DNA of 64,000 nucleotides from Sambucus nigra (GCA_949130495.1 OX422208.1:637658523-637722522); one strand, 5' to 3'. Positions 34,626 to 46,980 are shown, counted from the first letter of the stretch. The notes: generated by a model not told the origin, from the letters alone. A program made the numbers and translations.

Positions 34626-35188
34626 TCGAGGGGCTCTATAGACACCCCATTCTATTCCCCCTAACTCTCCTTAGGTCCCTAGTAGCTCCCTTCATCACTG
34701 TAAACCTAGGTCATGTCCCTAGTACTGACCTAGAAGCCATCCAGCGCTCCCCAGCTCAGTTTGACTAAAAAGTCAAACTCTTCGTCCCGATCGAGACTCA
34801 ATGAATCTTCGAAGGGCACTGAATACCCTTTTTAATGGTCTTCCCTGTGCACGATTCTGACTTACCATGCAAACAAATGATCCGTTTGCCTCCGAAACTT
34901 GACCCAGAGGCCACCGGGCGCTCCCGGGATCTGTTTGACCTATGTCAACTCTTCAGCTCAACCGAGGCTTAATGAATCTTTGAAGGTCACTGAATACCCT
35001 TTCCAACTGTCCATCTCGTGAATGATTCTGACTTTCCATGCGGACGAACGATCCGTTTGACTCCGAGACGTCACCGAACGCTTCTGGGGCCCAGTTGACC
35101 AAAGTCAACTCTCCAAACCGGGACAAACTCTTTGGAATGTCGAAGTACATATCTTAACCTTTCCAACGGTCCGCCCATGCGCGATTCG
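34626..35188 (+). repeat. Tat1 polypurine tract and truncated 3' LTR
   Basis: TCGAGGGGCTC (34626-34636) is the likely polypurine tract. The LTR starts TATAGACACCCC at 34637 (TG has become TA) and follows 12379 onward for ~550 bp, then breaks off inside gcgcgattc near 35188. The next bases (ctgcttcacgcc) belong to a copia RNase H region. Confidence 0.85.
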
Positions 35189-35189
35189 A

Positions 35190-36054
35190 TCTGCTTCACG
35201 CCCTGAAATTATGTATGATATTTGTGTTTGTGCTAGATATCAGAATGCACCTAAAGAGAGTCATTTATCCTGAGTTAAGAGAATTATTAAATATGTTAAA
35301 GGAATTCTCAATTTAGGAATTTGGTATACCAACGAAACATCCACCACTGTAATTGGTTACACCGACGATGATTGGGAAAGGTGTTCTCATGACAGTAAGA
35401 GTACGTCCGGAGCCTCCTATTATATAGGAAATAATTTAATAGGATGGTCTAGTAAAAAAAAATTATCCATCGTATTCCACCTCTGAATTAGAATACATTG
35501 TCGCTGGAAGTTATTGTTCGCAATTACTTTGGATAAAACATATGTTAAAATATTATGGCATAATTAAAGATATGTTGCATATAATTGTGATAATCAAAGT
35601 GAAATTAATATTTCTAAAAATCATGTGAAACATTCTCGCACAAAACACATTAAGATTCGATATCACTTTATTCGTGAATTAGTAAAATCTAAGGAATTGG
35701 AAATTATGTATTTTCCCACAGATCTTCAATTAGCTGATTTGTTCACAAAGCCTTTAGATAATATCATATTTGATTCTTTACGGAATTATATTGGCATGAT
35801 ATTTCTTGAATAAATGTTTATCCTCATATAAAGACCATTCGATCATATTCATGCAAATAATTGATCTTTAAGGATATAAAACACGGATGTTTCAAATATT
35901 ACAAAAGACACCTCCTATATCTGTTTTATGTAGAAGATCCTAGATATGACTCATTAATATTTATGCATGTATAAATATTTATCTTTTTTTCAACTTATTT
36001 GTTCATGAATATTAGTGCCTACCCTTTGTCCATTTGAGACAAAATGGGGGAGAA
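35190..36054 (+). pseudogene. Copia RNase H fragment, second copy
   Basis: Collinear with 9083-9946, about 94 % identical by eye, including the same frameshifting A-run (35452-35460), the end HIKIRYHFIRELVKS...DLFTKPLDNII and the polypurine tract (36041-36054). It starts abruptly in mid-domain at the junction with the Tat LTR. Confidence 0.88.
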
Positions 36055-38260
36055 ACTTTAAGTCCACTTGAACATTATTTTGATTACTTTAACTAAAATA
36101 CTTGATCTTAGTTATCTTATTTCAGGAAATCAGTGCCTCATTTTATCATAATATTTTTAGGGTATTAGTTTGTATTTAGTTGAGTAATGAAAGTTTCTTT
36201 TCTAGGATTGGGGTAGATAGAATTTTGAATAGGAATAGGATTTTCTTAATTTTTTTTAGTATCCCTACGAGTCCTCGATGTCTCAAAGGAGATTTGGTCT
36301 CATATTTACAAAGGAAGAGATTGAAGCACCCTATATCTTTGACTCACTTAAGTATATATTATATAGGCACTTGTCTAGTTTGAAAATAGTGACAAAATTT
36401 GAGTCATACCCTAGGTTTACTAAAAACCTCTGACTCTACATGATATTTCCTCTATTAGTCTCAAAGGTATAATACCAACACTGCACCTAGGATTGCATTT
36501 CTATGTTCCATTCATATTAATTTAGGTGTGTGAGTATTAATTCCCAATAAAATAATTTTCTAATAATTTTTGGGATTTTAAAATAATTTTTAATAATTTA
36601 AAAACTTTTTTAAAAAATTTAAAAATTGGTTTTAAAATATTTTGGGCCTATTTGTAAACTCTTGTATCTCCTAAAACTTTGGCTGGGTAGAATCCGAAAG
36701 CGGCAGAGAAATGTGTGGTACCAAATGGATTTGTTTAAACTTTAAAAACACACGTTTTGTGGTTAATCTTGGCCTTACACGTGTTGTTGTTATAGCGGTT
36801 ATATTTTTGTTTTTTTACACTCACAGTCTTAAGAATCAATCATGTTCATTCGATCGTTGTTAATCTACGACCTCCATGTATCTGTATCAATCCTTGTGAT
36901 GCTTGAGTGGACCAATGAATGAAGTTCAAATGTAAAGTGTTCTCATCCCTAAGATTTACATCATTTAAGCCGCAATTAATCTCAGCCGTTGTTTTGCTTC
37001 GATCTTCCAGACCCTTCCATCCAGCAATATTAATAAATGCCATAAGGTTAACGTTTACAATCTTTTGATCACCTGAGAGTTAAGAGAAAAAAAAAAGAGA
37101 GTGAGATAGAAATTAGAAATCGTACCCAAACCTTAGAAAATTGTCTTCAAAAAATTTACCCTGTGAGTTTGAGAGTTGTTCAAGTCGAAGAATCATTCCA
37201 CTTTGGTCTTTAATCTCTTGCCAAACTTGTCACGAGTTTGGATCTCATTTTCTCTTCATAGAAAGTGTAGATCTAATCTATTTGTGACATAAATCACGTA
37301 GATTTGCTTAAAGTGGTTTTTTTTTCAAGAAATGTTTATTTGTTGGTTATTTTGATCTCAATAGTTTTTCTAAGCATGTTACCAACAAATCTTTTTTTAT
37401 ACTTCAAGTTTTGAGAAAAACTGACTTCTATATAATTAAAGATCTTGAGAATTTTGTGCTTTCAAAGTTCATATTTCATTTTTTGTCAAATAAAAGTGAA
37501 TATAAATAAAAAGAAAGCGTATAGGACCAGGTTGTCACTCAATCTGTGGTAAAGAATAAAGATCAAAAGTCTAACATTTTCAACAAACTGATATTTAGAA
37601 ACCCAAGTTCATATTAGACAATATCTGTAATTTGTAGGAAAACTTGTATTTATAAGTGTGTGTGTGTGTGTGTCTGTGTGCGCGCGTGTGTTGCATGCCT
37701 GTGTTAGGAGCTTCACCACAAAACACTTTTCACACTACAACACTAAAGAAGTGTTGGTATAGAGATTCTTGACTTTTAGAGTCGACGTAAAGCTAAAGGA
37801 GGAGGAGTTACAAATGTGGGAGAACAACTACAACATCCGAGACTTCAGAGAAGCCAGAATTACCCAATGAAAAAATTCTTGACCTAGATTGGGTCTGATT
37901 GTGTGTTTAGGTTGTAATATAGCTTGTAATTTGTTTACTCTATTTTAGTGCATTTTTCTTTTGAGGTGTAGAAACCTTCGTGGATGTTTTCCCAATTGGG
38001 TGAGGTTTTTCCACGTTAAAATATTGTGTTCTTGCATATTTATCTTACTCTCATCCGCTTCTGATTGCGTGCTGATTTAGAATTTACTTAATTTTATTTT
38101 TTAAAACTTGGTCAGCTAAGTGAAATATCTCGTTCATAACTTTTTATACACATCTTGTGTTAGTATTTGTTTTGTAAAAAATGGAGTTTCTCAAACAAAC
38201 TATTTAGAGCTATTTAAATGTCTTAAACCTTTTAAGCAACTTAAGTTCAGTTATTCTTCA
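36055..38260 (+). repeat. Copia LTR, second copy
   Basis: Collinear with 9947-12143, with small indels (for example missing ttggctattttgaaaa near 37530, and extra ttgatctcaatagttttt near 37350). The GT microsatellite is at 37657-37692. Ends ttcttca before the PBS. Confidence 0.88.
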
Positions 38261-38262
38261 AT

Positions 38263-38495
38263 TGGTATCAAAGCTTTGAGAGATTAGGTAACTTATCCAG
38301 ACCCCCACTCTTTGATCGAACCAATTTCCCTTACTGGAAAGTGAGGATAGTTTATTTCATGCAAGTTAAATTGGGAGACGATGTCGGGTATGCTATTGAA
38401 AATGGATACACTTTTTCTACTAAACCTGCCGCAAAAGGAAGTGCTGTGAGGATTAGGATGCTGCTAAGTGAATTCACCAAAGAAGAGAAGCAGAC
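38263..38495 (+). pseudogene. gag: Copia PBS and gag start, second copy
   Basis: PBS TGGTATCAAAGC at 38263-38274, then gag from the same position as 12158, with the same ~64-bp deletion. Ends with the target site CAGAC (38491-38495) at the solo LTR. Confidence 0.88.
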
Positions 38496-40562
38496 TGTAG
38501 ACACCCCATTCTGTTACCCCCCTAACTCTCTTTAGGTCTCTAGTACCTCCCTTCATCACTATAAAACTAGGTCATTCCCTGATTACTGACCTAGAAGCCA
38601 TCGGGTACTCCTCGGCTCAGTTTGACCAAAAAATCAAACTCTTCATCTCAATCGAGACTAAATGAATCCTCGAAGGGAACTGAATACCCTTTCTAACGAT
38701 CTGCCCCGTGCACGATTCCGACTTACCATGCTGACGAACGATCCATTTGTGTCTGAAACTTGACCTAGAGGCCACCGGGCGATCTCGGGATCTGTTTGAC
38801 CTATGTTAACTCTTCAGATAAACCGAGGCTGAATGAATCTTCAAAGGTAACTAAATACCCTTTCCAACGGTCCATCCCGTGCACGATTATGAGTTTCCAT
38901 GCGGACGAACGATCTGTTTGACTTCGAGAGGTCACCGAACGCTTCTCGGGACCGATTGACCAGAGTCAACTCTCCAAACCACGTCAAAATCTTTGGAATG
39001 TCTAAGTACATCTCCTAACCTTTCCAAACAGACTTACCATGCAGACGAACGATTCGTTTGCCTCCAAATGATTCCCCGTCCAATGGACCAACAAATGCTT
39101 CCGAGCCATATTTGACCCAAAGTTAACTCCCGATCCCGGGAATGGTCCAAGGACTTTCAAAGGTATCTGAATTACCTTACCAACGGTATGCCGCGTGTGC
39201 AATTCTGGCCAATGGTTTGCCCTCGGTTGCTGATTTTCCAAAAAAACATGAAGCGCATTGCCAAATGGCAGGTTCCAGACCCTGCCTATCGGCACCTGCC
39301 GATAGGCAGGAACAGGTATATGTCGATCGGCACTTACCTGGGCCTATAAAAGGAGGCCTTCACCTCATTTGCAAGTGAGCCCAGATCTGATGAAATTCAC
39401 TCTCAGGGAATCCCAAAAACCTCTCTCGAAGGCAGCGTGATTTCAACTTCCAAATCCCTTTTTTACTTCCACTTTTCATCATCCTTTTCATCAATCTTGG
39501 TGAATTAACCACTCTCCATCATCATCCAAGTGCAAGGGCTGCTTTCCAACACTCAAGATCAACCTCAATATCTTCAAGAAGGTTCAACTTTCTCAAACTC
39601 TCTCTTAAATCCTCTTAAATTCCCAATAACTTGTTTTCTTACTTAGCACTTTTATTATCTCATTTCATACATCCTAATATACTTTTTATTTAGTATTATT
39701 GCACATCTCTTATTTTCATATGAATAAAAACCCAAAAAAACAAGAAAAAGAGGGTTTGCTCATAAATTCCAAGTAGGGATTCTCACACTTTTTCCACACT
39801 TTTCTCACAACTAAAACACTTTTTCTACACACACACACACACACTCACAAATAAGAGATCCCCATTTGGATTTATGGGATAAACCCCACCCCTCGTTTTG
39901 TATGCGAACTACGTGGACTTTGATGCCTTTATAGTCTACGTAGGCGTCTCGGGGTAAAACTTGAGACTCGAGTCCTTTTTCTCATTTTTTTCTCTTATTT
40001 TCTATCTTCTCTAAATCCATTTTCCTTATATTTGATATACTTTCTCTTAGTGACGTCTTACCCCATATGCGTTATCATTCCATTATAACGATCAATGTAA
40101 GGGTAATCACGTAAATCCTACTTTCTAATATTATTCCTATACCTTCCTACGGATGAATCCCTTTATCTTTTCCATGATACAAGTCGAGGATTCCTACCTC
40201 CATTCTATATACACACATGCACACATATCACGGGGGGAAATATAAAGGAAAATAGCAAATATCCATGAGAGACCGAAAGGGCGGAATGGGTGCCTAACAC
40301 CTTCCCATTTCGTAACTAAGCCTCCGAACCCTTCTCGAATCATTTAGTTTCGCACGCACCAGTATGTCTTTGGATGCCATCCTTCGGGGTGGCGTACCCT
40401 TTTTTCTTTTGTCTTCTTTGAGTAAAATAGACTGGCGACTCTGAATCTCTCTACATTTTTACACCATATCTCAAACGACACCGGCCGTAGCGCTCCAAAG
40501 AGGGACGCGCGGGACCCAAAGGATCCTTTTCCTCTGTACGACGAGGATCGGGGATGGCCACA
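38496..40562 (+). mobile_element. Tat solo LTR
   Basis: 2067 bp, TGTAGACACCCC...GGATGGCCACA, flanked by perfect CAGAC repeats (38491-38495 and 40563-40567). After the right repeat the copia gag frame resumes (cctccattaaaa). No Tat internal sequence remains. It has the same family, orientation and insertion point as Tat1. Solo LTRs form by recombination between the two LTRs of one element. Confidence 0.93.
39260..39352 (+). promoter_or_regulatory. Promoter region of the Tat solo LTR
   Basis: In order: palindrome TGCCAAATGGCA (39260-39271); a perfect inverted repeat of 14-base arms, CCTGCCTATCGGCA and TGCCGATAGGCAGG, with a 2-base spacer (39281-39310); TGTCGATCGGCA (39321-39332); TATAAAAG (39345-39352). 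Confidence 0.75.
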
Positions 40563-40567
40563 CAGAC

Positions 40568-40577
40568 CTCCATTAAA

Positions 40578-40652
<75 letters not shown>

Positions 40653-41800
40653 GGAAAAATTGCCATATTTTTGTCTATCAATGAACACAAATTCAAGAGG
40701 ATATCTTTTTGTACTACCTCTAAGTAACCATGGGACAGTCTAGTGACAGAACATGAAAACGACACACGTGTTAAAGTTGCTAAAACCCAAATGTTAATCC
40801 AGTAGTTCAAAACTTTGATCATGACTGGGACTGAGTCATTTGATGACTTTTATATTAGATTAACAGACATAGTGACTAAGCTGCATGCTAATGGAATTAT
40901 CTATGATAGGAAGGAAATTGTTTCTAAAATTCTAAGGTCACTTCCATAAAAAATTGATAACAAGTGCTATGCCAATGAGGAGATGGACGATCCAAACTTA
41001 ACCTGAACTCCTCAGTAGCAAGCTAAGGACGGTGGAAATAGAATTAGAGTTTAAGAAGCAATTAACTAAGACTCAAAAGAAACTGTCTAGTTCTAATCTT
41101 TTCTTATCCTCTAAGTTAACTAAACCTGAGTTCAATTTGATTGATATTGACTTAGACTCTGATGAGGACTATAATTTAGATAATTTTGATAATCACATTG
41201 ATTAATTTCTAAATAGTTTAAGAAAATTTAGAAATAAAGTTACAAACTGACAAGGCAAACCTTCTTATTTAAAGTTCTCTAATAAGAGGCCTCGTGATAA
41301 AAGATAGGAAAAATACCAGACTGATAACCAAAACAAACTTGGAAAAGACCTAGAAAATATTGAGTGGTTTAGATGTGAGAAATTAGGACATATTGCAAAT
41401 GCTTGCAGAGTCAACTTGAATAAGAATAACAAAAATAATAGGGCTAATTTGTGCAAGACCTGGGATGACTCAAGTGAATCAGAAACTAGTGAGCCTGAGT
41501 CATCTAATTCTTTTTACCCCTGTATGTCATTCTTTCCCAAAATCATTTATATTGATGAGCATATGACTAATACTAAATCTAATAATAGTATCTCTAACCA
41601 TTATATGTTGAATGATATTGTTCCTAATGGTTTATCTTCTTTGTTACTGGAGAATGCTACTGGTAGTTCTAATGTCGTATGTGTGAGTCAAAGGGAACGT
41701 TCTATTGACGATGAAAATGTGTGTGTGAGTCTTAAAAATGAATCGCTAAGTGACACTGCACATTGTACACTCAGTGACTCTGACAATGAGGACCTCCCAA
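40568..41800 (+). pseudogene. gag: Copia gag remainder, second copy
   Basis: Continues gag after the solo LTR: KFKRISFCTTSK-like, then a stretch matching 4614-5012 with stops and a frameshift near 41005. The zinc knuckle near 41355-41405 reads WFRCEKLGHIANAC: the first Cys is Trp but the last is kept, the opposite of copia A. The frame 41416-41805 matches 5250-5600. It ends inside ...SDSDNEDLP at the junction with LTR sequence. Confidence 0.82.
40576..40651 (+). repeat. AAT microsatellite in copia gag
   Basis: About 25 AAT units where copia A has two (4436-4442). In the gag frame it would encode a run of Asn. Confidence 0.95.
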
Positions 41801-41802
41801 AT

Positions 41803-42100
41803 TTTCTTTTGAGGTGTAGAGACCTCCGTGGATGTTTTCCCAATTGGGTGGGGTTTTACCACGTTAAAATCTTGTGTTCTTGCATGTTTAATCTTCCTCT
41901 CTTCCCCTTCTAATTGCGTGCTGATTTAGAATTTATTATTTTTTTTTTCAAAACTTGGTCACCTAACTAAAATATCTCGTTCCTAACTTTTTATACACAA
42001 CTTGTGTTAGTATTTGTTTTGTAAAAAATGAGTTTCTGAAACAAACTATTCAAAGCCATTTAAACTATCTTAAATCTTTTAAACAACCTAAGTGGAATTA
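41803..42100 (+). repeat. 3' end of a copia LTR
   Basis: From cttttgaggtgtagagacctcc to the LTR end, matching 3815-4120 and 11838-12143, with the CCCAATTGGG palindrome near 41840. No PBS follows. The join to gag implies a large internal deletion. Confidence 0.8.
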
Positions 42101-42149
42101 TTTTTCACACACACGCACCTCATACACACAAAATGTCAAATAAATGCAG

Positions 42150-42575
42150 TCCTATGTGTTATGAGTTATGTCGGTTACTACCTTTTGAAGCCTTGGTTAT
42201 TATTGATGAAAATCATGAATAGGCATAAGGCCTAGGGTTAGACATAGGATGAGACAATTTTGTCTATATATCCAAAATAAATAAGATCCTATATTTTAGA
42301 CTCAAGTAAATCATATATAGAGAGTGATTCAATCTCCCCCTTTGGAAATATGAGAAAAAATCTCATTTGAGTCATCCTAGGCTCGTAGGGATATAAACAA
42401 AAATAGAAAACCTTAATCCTATACAAAAATTCTATCTACCCCATATCCTAGAAATAAAAAATACATAACTCAACTAATTACAGAACAATACCCTAAAAAT
42501 ATCCAGGTGCACAAAAAGGTACTGATTCCTGTACATAAAACAATTAAGATCAACCTTTTTAAAAGAAATGTACAA
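42150..42575 (-). repeat. Inverted 5' part of a related copia LTR
   Basis: The reverse complement matches 9990-10330 in order: gggtattag...ttgagtaatg, ttctaggat..ggggtagatagaatt, atccctacgagcct, gatgactcaaa, ccaaagggggagattgaa. It is more diverged than the other copies and opposite in orientation. Confidence 0.72.
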
Positions 42576-42589
42576 TATTCCTATTGCTA

Positions 42590-44155
42590 CATTTAGATTT
42601 GAGGATCTTAGAAAATCTTTAGGTAGATTGTGTAGATTGTACAATACCCTACATTTAGATTTGATGCACATTTGGTAGATTGTTTACATTGTGTCCTTGA
42701 GCTTTGTTAGCACCAAACATCAATTAGACAATATTTTCACGAAACCTTTATATACAATTAGATTTGAGAATCTTAGAAAATCTTTAGGTATTTACAATGT
42801 TGATTGAGTTCGAGTAATTTATCTAGTATAAGATATTTATCATGTTCATATCTTTTATTCCTATTTCTAGATTGTATTATCAATGTATTTGTCTATTTTT
42901 TTTCCTTTTGATATATTTAGAAAAATCCAAAAAGAGATTGGTTTTTCCGAAAAACATTTGAAAAATTCGAAAAGATTTTCGGTTTTTATGAAAAAGATTG
43001 AAAAAGTGAAAAAGATTTATTTTGATAAAATTTTTGAAAAAGATAAAAAGAGTTTTGAATTTTCATTTTTCACCATATATGGATGGACACTTACGATATT
43101 CGGATCACCCCTACATTCCATCCATTCATGTGACATTTTCGTAGTGTTTTGAGACATGACTTTGTTTCAATAACGTGCTTAATAATGTATGGATATCATT
43201 ATATTGATCATTGATGATTACTTTTTACATGTTAGACTCCTCATTACCTTTATTTCACATGTGCCCAAGCATTATGAACATTATGCTTACTTATCATTTG
43301 TCAAATACAGTGTTCTCATCTCAATTCTGCATAATAACGAACCAAATGTGAAAGGAGATAAGTTGTACATGTAAAATGAACTGCCTGGATTTTTTCCCAT
43401 AAAATATCGTTATATGTTAAGGAATGGAAATGATCTCGGGAATATCAAAATATTTTTTGCGTTAAAATCCACCATTTGCAAAAAAGAGCCTAAAATATTA
43501 GAGGCACATAAAAATAGAAGCTCCAGGAAATATAGTAATATTCATTGAGGATTCCCTACATATGAGCATTATATTTTTTTCAAAATATTTGAGAGTATAT
43601 TCTTATATATGAGATATTTTGAGGGAGTTATAAAGTTGAAATTCACTGGGTTTGCACAATGAACATTCTTGAAAAACATTAAATAGTTTGGTATTTTTAA
43701 TATGAGAATTATTTATGTTCATGGCATATTGATGAAGTTGAGTCGATTTCATTTTAGTTCACTATTTTTACACCTAAGGTAGACTTTGATTTCTTTCTTT
43801 AAAAGTGTTTCATGACTTCCTGCACCTATGTTATGAATGTTTAAACTGATTTGTCAATGGAAAATATTCACATAATTACATTATGTTCTCACGATTTGCA
43901 TATTTTAATGATATTGTATAATCACCATGTGTTTTGTACATATATGTACTCTTTATACCTTTTACTTAAAAATTTTGAAAATTTAAAAAAATATAGGCAT
44001 ATGTTCTCCGGGTTTCCTTCTTTTTATACCTTTTTAGATTATCATTACATGTTCATTAATTGATTATCTTTGTGATAATATATTGCTTCTTCATGTGATG
44101 CTTATTATTCATGATTAATTTCTACTCCTGTGTCTAGTACAGACAAAAGGGGGGA
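42590..44155 (+). pseudogene. Sirevirus pol tail and 3' region
   Basis: The end of a copia pol, QLDNIFTKPLYTIRFENLRKSLGIYNVD then stop, lies near 42725-42810. A partial duplicate of its last codons (RFEDLRKSLG) lies at 42590-42640. Then ~1.3 kb A/T-rich sequence without a convincing gene, and a polypurine tract AAAAGGGGGG at 44145-44154 preceded by gtgtctagtacagac. It belongs to a different Sirevirus from copia A. Confidence 0.7.
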
Positions 44156-45430
44156 AAATAAATTGAGGGAGAGTTTTATGTATCTTTTAAAACTCGTATG
44201 CAGCATAATATTTTATTCGTAGCCAAAGGGAAGAACAATTCTAGTTGAAAACTTATACAAGAATGCATTTTCGTTTCTTGATTTGGGAGGGTATTTAGTG
44301 TATTAGTCTTTAGGATTCAATTTGGCTTCAGTTTGTGTTTTGTACCGAAATAGCCAAAAGGTGGGGATTTGTAAGAGTAAGTTTTATAACTGCTCAGTTT
44401 TTTAATTTCATCATATCCCATTACACATACACTGCACCTTCATGACTTCTACAGATTTAAAGACAAAGTTGAAGAATTTTGGGAGATTGAAGAATCATAT
44501 GTCTCAACAACATTTAGAAGAAGTTACTGATGTATTTGTTAAAGCATTACTTTTCCAGTGGTTTATAATTTTTAAGAGTTTAAATTTTCAAAATGGTTTT
44601 AAAATGTTTTTAAGAAATTTTTTGAAAAACTCACTAACTAGGAAGAACGAGAATGGCTTGTCATTAGAACAGGCTATTCAATGTCGTTAGAACGAGTTCT
44701 TTTGGTTTGAAAAAAATCTCGATTGATGCCTTTAGGAAATCTCTGGAATCTCATCAGAAGCCTCGTTAAAATTCATTAGAATAAGAATAAGCAAAGCATT
44801 AGAATGATCCTTCCAACGATCGAACGAGGTACTTTTTCATCAAGCTCTAGAATCTTGTTCGATATGTCATTAGATACCCAATCAAACAAAAATGGGTGCA
44901 TCTTTTGAACGAGGTACCCATCGTTCGAATGAAAATGTGGGATTTTTTAAAATTAAATCTGATCTAAATCTCTAGTATTTATCCTTTTGCAACTACTTTC
45001 CTTATAAACAGAGACGTGGAGTCTCCAAGAACTTTTTTGAAAGCTTTTCAAACCCTTTTTAAGTCTTATTTGTGTTCAAACACTTTCAATATTATTCTAA
45101 ACCCCTTGAAAACTTTGAGATCGCTTTATTAAATCACGAAGAGCCTTTCTAGTTCAAACACTTTTATAGAGATTAATCTCCACTGCTCATTTTTGAAGGC
45201 TCTACTATTGAAGAAGAAGGATGATCAGTGGATACCGAGGGAAGACTGATTCATGTGGGAAATGATGGATTGTGTTGTTGCTGTATAATATTTGAATAAC
45301 CGCACATCATACTTAGTTGTTCTAAGTATTTTTTAAGTCGAGTGTGTCTATTAAATCTTTTATAGTGTTGAATAAAAGTTTTACCCTTTTAGGAATGTTT
45401 TCTTACTTCTGCTAGTATTTCCATGCTTGG
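44156..45430 (+). repeat. Probable LTR of the second Sirevirus
   Basis: Follows the polypurine tract. Shows the Sirevirus-like gtaccgaaatagccaaaaggtgggg block (44341), repeated GAACGAGGTAC/gttcgaacg motifs (44690-44935) and a possible TATA (cttataaacagagacg, ~45000). The right end is unclear. No gene. Confidence 0.55.
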
Positions 45431-45739
45431 TTTGTTAAATTTAAACTTGGACCACATCTTTGTATGTACACTTAATTAAATTAAAGATAAAATTTAGTAA
45501 AATTGAATTTGTGTGTGGTTGACTAACATACGAATCATTCCATAGAATCCTCTCATTCTTAATCCTATAAAATATTATTATAGAGAGCTAAACTTAGATG
45601 CAGATGCTATAGAAATCATAAGGAAAGAGTTGAGTTAGTGAACCATTGGTTAAAAAAAACACTACGAAATCTTATGTCTAAAAGGCGAAAGGGGTGATTA
45701 AAAAAATAATTGTTTGATATAAATAAAGCTGATACATTT

Positions 45740-46980
45740 TATGAAAAGCGTTTATGTGAAAAAAGGCTAAAAGTTCCTATGATGACAAATTTCCAACTAT
45801 TAACGAATTGAGAGGAAATAACTTTTATAAATGGAATAATACTTGGTCTCATTAACCTAATGCATGTTTTATTTTTTAATAAAGGATTCAAGAACTGATC
45901 GAGAAAAGGAAAGGTTAAATTTCTAGAAAAATAGGGCAAGACTATAAGTATTGATGAGAACCCATTTCCTGAAATCCTAGAAGTTAGAAGCAACATGTAG
46001 CTAATACAACTACCCAGAAATGGTGGACAAGTTCAATTAAAATTTAAAAGTAAGGATTAAGAAAATGTTACAATGTGTGGAACCTATACTATTGACCCTA
46101 ATCTAAAGATAATGAAACAACTTTGCATAAAATATAGAGATATATACACTGAAATATGCAAAATTGGGGCTTCAAGGGGAAACAACAACAACAACAACAA
46201 CAACAATAAGAGAAAAAAGCGGCTAACACTAGGCATCCAACTTTATTTCTCGACAAACCAAATAAGGTCCCCTGGAGAAATAATAGACCAAGCATGGTTC
46301 ATCATAATTTCATGGTTTTGCATAAAAAATAAGGAGTTTACCCACCCCTCTACCCTAGATTTGGGAACTACTATCTTAAGAGTCATTAATTCGGCTTGGG
46401 TGTCCAACCCATAAAGAATTTCCAATACATAAGGCGAAGTTATGTGGGAAATGTATCCTCTCAATAAGTCTTCACCATAAGTTCTATAAGCCACCCTAAA
46501 AGAATATCTTTGGTCAAATGTGTACCTAATTTATGATGCAAGATTCAAACATCATCGAATGTATGAATTATTTTACAATTTAAAGAAAAAATAAAGAGTA
46601 ATGAAACCACCACAAGTGGCTCCTAGAATGTGTCATATATTTCAAGGTCAAGTACCAAAAAGAGAAAAGCCAAGGTTGAGATAAAGAGGAGTCAAAATAA
46701 TTGCATCTAAAGGAAGTTTAGGTCATGGAAGGAGTAATTTCAAGTAGTCCATCCCAATGGATCATAGGAACACACTTCCTCTTCTTCAAAGAAAAATTCA
46801 ATATTATATGGGTAAATAGGAAGAAAGGAAATCTCCATCAAGGATATTATATGAAAAGGAAAAATAGTTGGAGAAAACTATGAGTGTTGATGTAGATGAT
46901 GCATTTAACGAAATTAAGTCCATCAAAACTAGGAAAAAAGCCAAATAATTAATGATTGCAGACACCATTGGGCTTTTAGG
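45740..46980 (+). pseudogene. gag: Element D gag region (very decayed)
   Basis: Only fragments such as EKRLCEKRLKVPMMTNFQLL, DENPFPEILEVRSNM and QLPRNGGQVQLKFKSKD read like gypsy gag. An AAC microsatellite (46183-46207) encodes an Asn run in the frame 46073-46414. Boundaries uncertain. Confidence 0.4.

Larger units (their letters stand above)
12379..35188 (+). mobile_element. Tat1: Tat/Ogre-lineage Ty3/gypsy element
   Basis: About 22.8 kb as it stands, ~16.7 kb without nested element B. Order: 5' LTR (TG...CA), PBS, 1.2-kb leader, gag, protease, RT, RNase H, second (archaeal-type) RNase H, integrase, two antisense genes, tandem-repeat array, polypurine tract, truncated 3' LTR. RT before integrase gives Ty3/gypsy; the extra RNase H and long 3' region with antisense ORFs are hallmarks of the Tat lineage (Ogre, Retand, Grande), as I recall. 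Sense genes carry many stops and frameshifts. The CAGAC target site is seen on the left; the right copy is lost with the truncation but is present at the solo LTR 38496-40562. Confidence 0.88.

Noticed and set aside
46243..46494. Minus-strand open frame of 83 aa overlapping element D gag
   Set aside because: It reads smoothly but matches no family I know, and it runs into poly-Leu/Cys from the AAC microsatellite. The plus strand fits the gypsy gene order better.
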